Below, piece by piece: positions 44,262 to 51,696 of a DNA stretch of 64,000 nucleotides (within the stretch, counting starts at the first letter, position 1; the number at the start of each line of letters is the position of its first letter). The stretch is from NCBI GenBank assembly GCA_002342585.1, contig DDQG01000017.1, forward strand, positions 1 through 64,000. Reading direction: 5' to 3'. The position numbers and the translations under genes were made by a program. Source of the DNA: Prevotellaceae bacterium UBA2448 (GTDB lineage: Bacteria; Bacteroidota; Bacteroidia; Bacteroidales; Bacteroidaceae). Below the pieces are notes generated by a model. That model was not told the DNA's origin. It saw nothing but the letters and a program-made list of their open reading frames with translations, and did not search any database.

Positions 44262-45245
44262 TTATTCTTTCACACCCAGCTTCCTGAGTCCTGCATCCAA
44301 TTTATCCTGAGGAATTTCTATATATCCCTGTGGACCATTCTCCTTCTGTCCTTCGGTAAGGATATACTCCAGAAAGGCAACAACGACAGTATCAGTAGGC
44401 ACGTCCTTCGATACGAAATAAAGATCGCGAGCTGGAGGTGAAGGATAGCGTCCGTCACTAATTGCAGCCACAATATCCTTCTTTGTATCATAGAAGTCCT
44501 CCTCTGGATCAATTTTTCCGTTATTATTCACATCAATAGGAGCCACAGCAATGCCAGGATTTGGTTTTCCAGTCTTGGTGTCGTAAGCATAACCGATATT
44601 ATTGAGTCCGAGACCATTCTCATCCTTCTGGATAGCAGCAGCCAGACCAGGGTCACCAAATACGGCAGTTCCCAGCAGATCCTCCTGTTTTCCTCCCAGA
44701 TACAAAGCCCAAGTCTCTGCAGCGCCACAGGCATCGCTACGAGTATAGACAGACACCGGAGTCTTGTCGCTGGTACCAGCCAACTGTCCCCAAGTCTTCT
44801 TCTCGCCCTTAATCCATACAGCAATGAGGTCGTCGCGAGTAACACCATGTTTCTTAAGGTCCTCGAAAGCAGGATTCTTAGTGTTGATAGTAGGAACCAC
44901 AGCATCCTTTGCTACTGCGAAACCGACAGCGCCACGTTCGATTTCTGCATCGCTGAGTTCGCGACTCACCATACCGAAGTCTACAACTCCAGCCAGAGCA
45001 TCTGTAATACCCTTACCAGCACCACCTGCAGATACGTCGATTTTTACACCTGGGTGGAGTTTCTGGAACTCACTTGCCCACTGTACAGCAAGAGGATAGA
45101 GAGCGAAAGCTCCTGAGAGCGAAATCTCACCTTCCAATTCGCCGTTTTTACTAATCTTTGATTCTTTTTTTCCGCCACAAGCGGTCAGCGACAAGGCAAG
45201 CACTGCTGTACCTAAAATCGCAAATACAGAATTTAACTTTTTCAT
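44262..45245 (-). CDS. pstS: Phosphate ABC transporter substrate-binding lipoprotein
   Basis: 327 residues. Lipobox LTAC with Cys23, so anchored in the periplasm at the inner membrane. Phosphate-binding pattern SGAFALYPLAVQWASEF and SAGGAGKGITDALAG, the loop GMVSRELSDAE, and SVYTRSDACGAAETW. Delivers phosphate to PstC/PstA. It follows the porin gene by 15 bp, so both are read from the same promoter. Confidence 0.95.
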   Translation of the reverse strand: MKKLNSVFAILGTAVLALSLTACGGKKESKISKNGELEGEISLSGAFALYPLAVQWASEFQKLHPGVKIDVSAGGAGKGITDALAGVVDFGMVSRELSDAEIERGAVGFAVAKDAVVPTINTKNPAFEDLKKHGVTRDDLIAVWIKGEKKTWGQLAGTSDKTPVSVYTRSDACGAAETWALYLGGKQEDLLGTAVFGDPGLAAAIQKDENGLGLNNIGYAYDTKTGKPNPGIAVAPIDVNNNGKIDPEEDFYDTKKDIVAAISDGRYPSPPARDLYFVSKDVPTDTVVVAFLEYILTEGQKENGPQGYIEIPQDKLDAGLRKLGVKE

Positions 45246-45260
45246 AATAACACTAAATTT

Positions 45261-46220
45261 TTAGAATTGTAAAATAAATTGAGTTTCAAATAGATTTATA
45301 TCCTTTGCCACTTTATTATTAGTATGTGTATAGGCTGCCTGGATACGCAGTTTCTTTATAGGAACAATGTTAACACCTACCTGATAGTTCAACTGTCGTT
45401 CGTCGGCATCACGGTCAGCCTTAAAGAAGTCGAAGCTCAAAACTGGCTGTATGGCAGGAGTAACCCAGTATGAAACTAAGGCATAGACACCGCTGCTTCT
45501 CTTTCCAGCCGTATTACCACCTAAATACTCACTTCGAATGGTCAGTTTGGAATTCTTGTATTCAGCACCAGCTGAAAAACGGTTGCGAACATGTTCGTCA
45601 CCCTTCGCTCCATAACTACCGGCATAAAGTCCGGCTGTGAGTGCCAGTTCCTTGAGCGGACGTACCCAGATGAGTCCGGCAAAGTCTTTGTCATCGTTAT
45701 TGTCCTTGACATTGATACCATTACCGTTGAACAAACCGACGCGATAACTGATAAACTTCTTAAAGAGATCACCATAGAGGGTGATACCTATGTCGCGTCC
45801 GTTGGCATTCAGACCACTGAGATCGTTATAACCATTCAGTTTTGCTACGGCAGCAGGATTCTCAATAGTCAACCAAGTAGCAGGACCATAGAGGGTTTCC
45901 TGTGAATACGGCACTTTGTATTCTCCAATCTGCACGCCAAGTTCTGGAATAATCTTCCAACGAAAATAAGCGTCGATTACTTTGACAGTCGTTTCGTACT
46001 CAGCCTGGAACTTATAGTCCAGTTTTTCGTGTAATGCGCCATCAGCTGCCAGACGAACACGTCGGATGTCGAAACCATTAGTTGTGTTCTCTTTGTCGGT
46101 CGCAGAAAAACGACCATTTACCAAACCCGAAATCTTGGGTGCTTTCAATTCCTGAGCCTCAACAGATAATACTGATGCAAATACGAATGCATTCAGGAGT
46201 ACAAATTTTAAATTTCTCAT
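45261..46220 (-). CDS. OprO/OprP-type phosphate-selective porin
   Basis: 319 residues with a signal peptide (about 1-23, VEAQ). The beta-barrel pattern shows alternating strands and the porin O/P signatures: GFDIRRVRLAADGALHEKLD and ALYGPATWLTIENPAA, ending in an aromatic terminus (ETQFILQF). Shorter than Pseudomonas OprP (about 440), as is common in this phylum. It brings anions, probably phosphate, through the outer membrane for the Pst system; genomic position with pstSCA supports this. Confidence 0.85.
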   Translation of the reverse strand: MRNLKFVLLNAFVFASVLSVEAQELKAPKISGLVNGRFSATDKENTTNGFDIRRVRLAADGALHEKLDYKFQAEYETTVKVIDAYFRWKIIPELGVQIGEYKVPYSQETLYGPATWLTIENPAAVAKLNGYNDLSGLNANGRDIGITLYGDLFKKFISYRVGLFNGNGINVKDNNDDKDFAGLIWVRPLKELALTAGLYAGSYGAKGDEHVRNRFSAGAEYKNSKLTIRSEYLGGNTAGKRSSGVYALVSYWVTPAIQPVLSFDFFKADRDADERQLNYQVGVNIVPIKKLRIQAAYTHTNNKVAKDINLFETQFILQF

Positions 46221-46272
46221 CTTTTTCCTTAATTAAATTAATACTAAAAAACTTTGGTTAGGTTTTCGGGTG

Positions 46273-46305
46273 CAAAGGTACGACAGAAAACCCCGCTCAT
46301 GCAAT
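46273..46305 (-). promoter_or_regulatory. Promoter of the porin-pstSCA operon
   Basis: Minus-strand ATTG (46302-46305), 21 bp, TACCTTTG (46273-46280). The -33 element lies in the loop of the cysH terminator hairpin. Confidence 0.7.
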
Positions 46306-46318
46306 ACCATGAGCGGGG
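46291..46318 (-). terminator. Terminator of the cys/hem operon
   Basis: Perfect 11-bp GC-rich arms CCCCGCTCATG (46291-46301) and CATGAGCGGGG (46308-46318), loop CAATAC, followed on the minus strand by TTTTCTG. It lies 69 bp past the cysH stop. Confidence 0.85.
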
Positions 46319-46327
46319 TAATTTTAT

Positions 46328-46369
46328 TACCACATAGTTGTGATATTCAGTAACTAAAGTTTGGTATGC
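46328..46369. promoter_or_regulatory. Two tandem operator-like dyads upstream of the porin-pst promoter
   Basis: Site 1: TACCACA-N4-TGTGATA (46328-46345). Site 2: TAACTAAAGTTTGGTATGC (46351-46369), 23 bp further up. Site 1 matches a site at 58238-58255 in both half-sites. Site 2 shares 17 of 19 positions with the pstB dyad. Location relative to the -7 box (47 nt above) suits an activator. Confidence 0.6.
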
Positions 46370-46387
46370 GACCCTACCATGAAGAGG

Positions 46388-47122
46388 TCAATAGCGCTGA
46401 TGCAAACCACACTCGCGATGATCAGGAGACTCCCACCACCAACGGCCTGAGCGCACATCCTCACCAGGGGCTACGGCACGAGTACATGGTTCGCATCCAA
46501 TGCTAGGATAACCTTTTGTATGAAGTTTGTTGTATGGCACATGATGTTCGTTTATGTAGTCCCAAACCTGCTTTTCTGTCCAAGAGATTAGAGGATTAAC
46601 CTTAATGAGTCCATGCATTGCGTCCCACTCTACCACCTGCATATCTTTGCGGGTGATGCTTTGTTCGCGACGCAAACCGCAAATCCATACGTCAAGTCCC
46701 TGAAAAGCACGCTTGAGGGGTTCGAGCTTGCGAATCTGACAGCAACGATGACGGCTTTCTATGGAATTATAGAATAAGTTGATGCCTTCTTCACGAACCA
46801 TACGCTGCACTTCACGGTAGTCGGGAAAGAAAACCTCTATCTGGATGCCGTATTTGAGATTTGTCTTATCAATGAGTTGATAAGTCTCTGGGAAGAGGCG
46901 ACCCGTGTCTAAGGTGAAGATGCGGCAACCGCCCTTTTCATTTTTATATAGAGCAGGAAACTGGCGAACAATTATGTCGGTCAGGGTCTGGTCTTCAATC
47001 GACAGACTGGAGGAGAGAGCTATTCGTCCTGAGTATTCCTCAAGAAAGTAGTTCAGCACTTGCTCGGCTGACGCATCGCGAAAACGCTCATTCAAATTTT
47101 GTATAAGCTTTTCTGTTTCCAT
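46388..47122 (-). CDS. cysH: Assimilatory APS reductase (CysH family)
   Basis: 244 residues. PP-loop-like N-terminus, TLDTGRLFPETY motif, and the catalytic Cys238 in the family ECGLH end. Two cysteine pairs, CC at 127-128 and CEPC at 210-213, are the ligands of the [4Fe-4S] cluster seen in APS-using enzymes and absent in E. coli-type PAPS reductase. With no cysC (APS kinase) nearby, APS to sulfite is the likely reaction. Starts 2 bp after cysN. Confidence 0.9.
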   Translation of the reverse strand: METEKLIQNLNERFRDASAEQVLNYFLEEYSGRIALSSSLSIEDQTLTDIIVRQFPALYKNEKGGCRIFTLDTGRLFPETYQLIDKTNLKYGIQIEVFFPDYREVQRMVREEGINLFYNSIESRHRCCQIRKLEPLKRAFQGLDVWICGLRREQSITRKDMQVVEWDAMHGLIKVNPLISWTEKQVWDYINEHHVPYNKLHTKGYPSIGCEPCTRAVAPGEDVRSGRWWWESPDHRECGLHQRY

Positions 47123-47124
47123 AA

Positions 47125-48420
47125 TTATTCAGTTTTAATCATGCCAGCACCTACCGTTTCGTTGGTGTCGGGATCAATGAATATGACACTTCCCGTTACT
47201 TTGTTCTGGCGATAATCGTCAAAGGTGAGAGGTTGGGCAGTGTGAACAGTAATCTCAGCTATGTCGTTCATGTTCAATTGTGTCACTCCAGACTCTTTCT
47301 CCAGCGTATTGATATTACGACGAAAGTTTATGGTACGAACGATGCCAAGTGTTTCGTTGGTAGTCTGACGAACTATGTACTTAGAACGAATCTGAAGTGG
47401 GTTTTCGTTAAACCAGCACACATCGACAGTCAGTTCCTGTTCCTGATGGGGTTGTGGTTCGTCGGCACGAACGATGACATCACCTCGCGATATGTCAATA
47501 TCGTCAGACAATTGTATTGTCACACTCTCAGGAGGATAAGCCTCCGTGAGTTCGTCAGCAGCCTGAGTGATATGTGTCACTTCGGACTCCAAACCACTGG
47601 GTAACACCTTAATGCGGTCACCCACACGAACCACTCCACTTGCCACACGACCTGCATAACCTCTAAAGTCGGGGAAACGACTGCTGATAGGACGAATAAC
47701 GTACTGAACAGGAAAACGGAAAGCGCCCTGCCCTTCTGTATGTACGTTAGAGACATCCTTGCCTACAGGTACTGTCTCGAGGAACTCCAGCAGCGGAGCA
47801 CCTGTGTACCACGGCATGTTTTCAGAACGGTTAACTACATTGTCGCCATCTTTTGCCGAGATAGGGATAAAAGTGATGTTCCTGATATGAAGAGCCTGCG
47901 CCATATCCTTATAACTGACAACGATATTGTTGAACACCTCCTCGGAAAAATCCACAAGATCCATCTTGTTCACTGCCACCACAATATGCGGAATACCCAG
48001 CAGACTGGAGATGTATGAATGGCGCACGGTCTGCTCCAACACTCCATGACGGGCATCGACCAGGATGATGCTCAAATCAGCTGTCGAAGCTCCAGTCACC
48101 ATATTACGGGTATATTGTATGTGTCCCGGAGTATCCGCGATGATAAACTTTCGTTTTGGTGTAGCAAAATAGCGGTAGGCAACATCAATAGTTATGCCCT
48201 GTTCGCGTTCTGCCCGCAGTCCGTCGGTAAGCAAAGCAAGATTTACCTCCTCGTTACCACGAGACTTCGAAGCAGCCTCAACTGCCTCCAACTGGTCTTC
48301 AAATATCGACTTAGAATCGTACAGCAATCGTCCTATTAGTGTGGACTTGCCGTCATCTACGCTGCCCGCAGTCGAAAAACGAAGCAACTGCATATCTAAA
48401 TATCCTCTTTCTTGTATCAT
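47125..48420 (-). CDS. cysN: Sulfate adenylyltransferase large subunit (GTPase)
   Basis: 431 residues. EF-Tu-like G domain: G1 GSVDDGKST (19-27), DTPGH and NKMD; then beta-barrel domains with GYAGRVASGVVRVGD. GTP hydrolysis drives adenylation of sulfate by CysD. No fused APS-kinase domain. Starts 41 bp after cysD. Confidence 0.96.
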   Translation of the reverse strand: MIQERGYLDMQLLRFSTAGSVDDGKSTLIGRLLYDSKSIFEDQLEAVEAASKSRGNEEVNLALLTDGLRAEREQGITIDVAYRYFATPKRKFIIADTPGHIQYTRNMVTGASTADLSIILVDARHGVLEQTVRHSYISSLLGIPHIVVAVNKMDLVDFSEEVFNNIVVSYKDMAQALHIRNITFIPISAKDGDNVVNRSENMPWYTGAPLLEFLETVPVGKDVSNVHTEGQGAFRFPVQYVIRPISSRFPDFRGYAGRVASGVVRVGDRIKVLPSGLESEVTHITQAADELTEAYPPESVTIQLSDDIDISRGDVIVRADEPQPHQEQELTVDVCWFNENPLQIRSKYIVRQTTNETLGIVRTINFRRNINTLEKESGVTQLNMNDIAEITVHTAQPLTFDDYRQNKVTGSVIFIDPDTNETVGAGMIKTE

Positions 48421-48461
48421 AATATTATCAACTTTAAACTATCAACTGTCAACTATCAACT

Positions 48462-49361
48462 CTAAAAATATCCTGCTTTTTTGCGGTCTTCCATAGAAGT
48501 TTCGCTACGTTTGTCATCTGCTCGTCCACCGCGCTCAGTTACGCGAGTGGCAGCAATCTCCTCGATGATATCTTCCAGGGAATGAGCCGTTGACAATGTA
48601 AGACCAGTACATGTGATATCGCCAATGGTGCGACAGCGAACCTGCTTCGTTACCACCTGCTCTGTAGGTTTCAGTTTGATACATGGTTCGGCAGCCAACC
48701 ACTGTCCATCGCGCTCAAAGACACGACGTTCGTGGGTGAAGTAAAGGCTTGGCATCTCTATCTTCTCCTGCAGAATGTACTGCCATACATCCATCTCGGT
48801 CCAGTTGGAGATAGGAAACACTCTAAAGTGTTCGCCCATCGCCTTCTTACCGTTGAAGATATTCCACAACTCAGGACGTTGGTTCTTTGGGTTCCACTGT
48901 CCGAACTCATCACGATGACTGAAGAAGCGTTCCTTGGCACGAGCCTTTTCTTCGTCTCGTCGGGCACCGCCTATAGCAGCATCGAAATGATATTTATCTA
49001 TAGTATCGAGCAAAGTGGTAGTCTGCAATTTGTTACGCGAAGCATAGTAGCCCGTTTCCTCTTTCACACGACCAGTATCGATACTTTCCTGTACTGAACC
49101 GACAATCAGTTCTGCACCAAGACGATTAACCAACGCATCGCGATAATCAATTGTCTCCTGAAAGTTGTGTCCTGTGTCGATATGCAACAGAGGGAACGGA
49201 ATCTTTGCAGGATAGAACGCCTTATAAGCGAGGTGGACAATGACAATTGAGTCTTTTCCACCGGAGAAGAGGATTACAGGGCGTTCGAACTGTGCTGCAA
49301 CCTCTCGGAGCACATAAATGCTCTCCGACTCCAATTCTTTCAAATGGGTGATGTTACTCAT
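48462..49361 (-). CDS. cysD: Sulfate adenylyltransferase small subunit
   Basis: 299 residues. PP-loop SGGKDS (33-38) within VILFSGGKDSIVIVHLA, the LLHIDTGHNFQE segment and the RRDEEKARAKERFFS segment, all of the CysD family. Makes APS from ATP and sulfate with CysN. Overlaps hemL by 4 bp (start inside the end of hemL), so it is coupled to the heme-pathway genes. Confidence 0.97.
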   Translation of the reverse strand: MSNITHLKELESESIYVLREVAAQFERPVILFSGGKDSIVIVHLAYKAFYPAKIPFPLLHIDTGHNFQETIDYRDALVNRLGAELIVGSVQESIDTGRVKEETGYYASRNKLQTTTLLDTIDKYHFDAAIGGARRDEEKARAKERFFSHRDEFGQWNPKNQRPELWNIFNGKKAMGEHFRVFPISNWTEMDVWQYILQEKIEMPSLYFTHERRVFERDGQWLAAEPCIKLKPTEQVVTKQVRCRTIGDITCTGLTLSTAHSLEDIIEEIAATRVTERGGRADDKRSETSMEDRKKAGYF

Positions 49362-50635
49362 ATTATGCTTTCTTTTATTGATTTTAATACATATTCCAAT
49401 ATGTCATCGTTGTGACATTCTGAGATGAAGTTTCCCTCAAACTGAGAAGGAGAAACATATACTCCGCGTTCCAGCATACGACGAAAATAACGTGCAAAAC
49501 GCTCTTGGTCGCTGCGACGGGCATCAGCAAAATTGCGAACTGGTTCAGGGTTGAAAAACAAAGTGAACATAGACCCGCAGTGGTTTAGCTGTATGTCGTG
49601 TCCGCGGATGATGTCTTGCAACTCCGTGATAAATTGGTTGCTGCGCTCCTCAAGTTTTTCATAAAAACCAGAAAATGTCAGCTGATGTAGAGTCTCAAGA
49701 CCAGCAGCCATAGCCACAGGATTTCCACTCAGAGTGCCAGCCTGATAGACAGGACCATCGGGAGCAAGCAGCGCCATTATGTCAGCTCGTCCGCCAAATG
49801 CAGCTGCAGGGAATCCGCCTCCTACAATCTTACCCACTGTAGTCATGTCGGGAGATATACCGAATCGCTCTTGGGCACCACCAAAAGCCAAACGGAAACC
49901 AGTAATCACTTCATCGAAGATGAGTACGGCACCATATTGGCTTGTCAGTTCTCGCGCAGCTTTCAGAAAATCGAGCGATGGAACAACTACTCCCATATTA
50001 CATGCAACAGGTTCGAGAATGACGGCAGCCACATACTGACCATGTTCATGAAAATACTGCTGCAGAGCATTTACATCGTTATAAGGCAGACATACCGTAT
50101 GACGGGTAAAATCGTTTGGCACACCAGCACTGGAAGCTGTACTGATATTGGCTACGGCAGAACCTGCACTAACCAGCAGATGATCTGCATGACCATGATA
50201 ATTACCTTCAAACTTCACAAGTGTGTCGCGTCCCGTAAAACCACGAGCTACACGAATGGCAGACATAGTAGCTTCTGTGCCGCTATTGACGAAGCGCAGA
50301 CGTTCCATCGACGGGAAAGCCTCACGAACACGTTCTGCCAGGACGGTTTCGACTTCTGTAGGTATGCCATAACTACTACCACGTTTTATTGCCTCAATAG
50401 CCTTGCGGTTCACAGCTGGATTATTGTGTCCCAATATGAACACACCCCACGACATACAAAAGTCGATATATACTCTCCCGTCTATATCAGTTATGTGAGC
50501 ACGATCAGCCTTTTCAATAAAGAGAGGTGTAGTTCCTACACTTCGCAATGCCCTAACAGGACTGTTAACCCCTCCAGGTATAACCTTCTGTGCCCGCTCA
50601 AATGCTTTTTCTGATAATATTCTTTCCTGTATCAT
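49358..50635 (-). CDS. hemL: Glutamate-1-semialdehyde 2,1-aminomutase
   Basis: 425 residues, fold type I PLP enzyme. The PLP lysine is in TTVGKIVGGGFPAAAFGG; VNSGTEATMSAIRVARG and LIFDEVITGFR are family signatures. Converts glutamate-1-semialdehyde made by HemA to 5-aminolevulinate. Cytosolic. Overlaps cysD by 4 bp and follows hemB by 53 bp. Confidence 0.97.
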   Translation of the reverse strand: MIQERILSEKAFERAQKVIPGGVNSPVRALRSVGTTPLFIEKADRAHITDIDGRVYIDFCMSWGVFILGHNNPAVNRKAIEAIKRGSSYGIPTEVETVLAERVREAFPSMERLRFVNSGTEATMSAIRVARGFTGRDTLVKFEGNYHGHADHLLVSAGSAVANISTASSAGVPNDFTRHTVCLPYNDVNALQQYFHEHGQYVAAVILEPVACNMGVVVPSLDFLKAARELTSQYGAVLIFDEVITGFRLAFGGAQERFGISPDMTTVGKIVGGGFPAAAFGGRADIMALLAPDGPVYQAGTLSGNPVAMAAGLETLHQLTFSGFYEKLEERSNQFITELQDIIRGHDIQLNHCGSMFTLFFNPEPVRNFADARRSDQERFARYFRRMLERGVYVSPSQFEGNFISECHNDDILEYVLKSIKESII

Positions 50636-50688
50636 AACTATTAACGATAACCTTAACGATAACGAAAAACTCGATAACCAATAACCTA

Positions 50689-51696
50689 TTAACTATTAAG
50701 GTATTCCTTTGCATAATAAGTGATAATATACTTTGCACCAGCACGCTTAATAGCGATAAGACTCTCATACACGATGCGCTGTTCATCGAGGAAACCTGCC
50801 TGAGCTGCTGCTTTAATCATCGAATACTCACCACTGACCTGATAGGCTACCATAGGCGTCTGCGGGAAGCGTTCTACTGCTCGTGCTATGACGTCGAGAT
50901 AAGGCAGTGCAGGTTTTACCATAGTCCAGTCGGCACCTTCCTCCAAGTCAGCCTGAATTTCCTCCAGTCCTTGGTCATGTGTACGGAAGTCCATCTGGTA
51001 AGTTTTGCGGTCACCGAACGAAGGAGCTGAATCGGCAGCATCACGGAACGGTCCATAAAAAGCGGAAGCATATTTTGCCGAATAAGCTAATACTTTAGTT
51101 TTGACATCAAGACCGCCCTCGTGCAAACGACGTTTGATAGCTTCGACCTGTCCGTCCATCATTGCTGAAGGAGCTACGAAGTCGGCACCTGCCTTAGCGT
51201 GCTGATAAGCCATCTCAGCCAACAGCGGGAGTGTCGAGTCGTTATCCACATCAATAATCTTCTGAATAACTCCTCCCTCCACAGCCGCTTCTCTACGTTC
51301 CGTCAGCAATCCGCAATGACCATGACTGGTATATTCGCAGAGACATACATCAGTAAAAACAATAGTCTGCGGTAAAGTTTGTTTAATGGCTCTCACAGCA
51401 CGAACTATCAAACTGTCTTCTGCATAAGCAGCAGTTCCTCGTTCGTCTTTCACATCGTCGCTTACCACTCCGAAAAGCAACACCTTGTCGATACCTAAAG
51501 CACTTATCTCCTGTACATCCTTGACAAGTGTATCAATGCTATAACGATTTATGCCAGGCATCGTGGCAATAGGTTCTACAACGCCCTTTCCATCCACTAC
51601 GAAATAAGGGTAGATAAAGTCCTGGGCACTAAGCGACACATCTGCATACTTATCCCTTGTATTCTGATTTCTTCTATATTTTCTGAATCTTTTCAT
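50689..51696 (-). CDS. hemB: Delta-aminolevulinic acid dehydratase (zinc type)
   Basis: 335 residues. Condenses two 5-aminolevulinates to porphobilinogen. The Schiff-base lysines are Lys208 (AYSAKYAS) and Lys261 (MVKPALPYL). Three cysteines, Cys118, Cys120 and Cys128 (VCLCEYTSHGHC), form the zinc site of Zn-dependent enzymes. Its start lies within the preceding fusion gene (23-bp overlap). Confidence 0.97.
   Translation of the reverse strand: MKRFRKYRRNQNTRDKYADVSLSAQDFIYPYFVVDGKGVVEPIATMPGINRYSIDTLVKDVQEISALGIDKVLLFGVVSDDVKDERGTAAYAEDSLIVRAVRAIKQTLPQTIVFTDVCLCEYTSHGHCGLLTERREAAVEGGVIQKIIDVDNDSTLPLLAEMAYQHAKAGADFVAPSAMMDGQVEAIKRRLHEGGLDVKTKVLAYSAKYASAFYGPFRDAADSAPSFGDRKTYQMDFRTHDQGLEEIQADLEEGADWTMVKPALPYLDVIARAVERFPQTPMVAYQVSGEYSMIKAAAQAGFLDEQRIVYESLIAIKRAGAKYIITYYAKEYLNS

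Noticed and set aside
49871..50614. A 247-codon plus-strand frame opposite hemL
   Set aside because: It lies fully antisense to a conserved, complete enzyme and has no family motif, no promoter and unlikely composition; a shadow frame.
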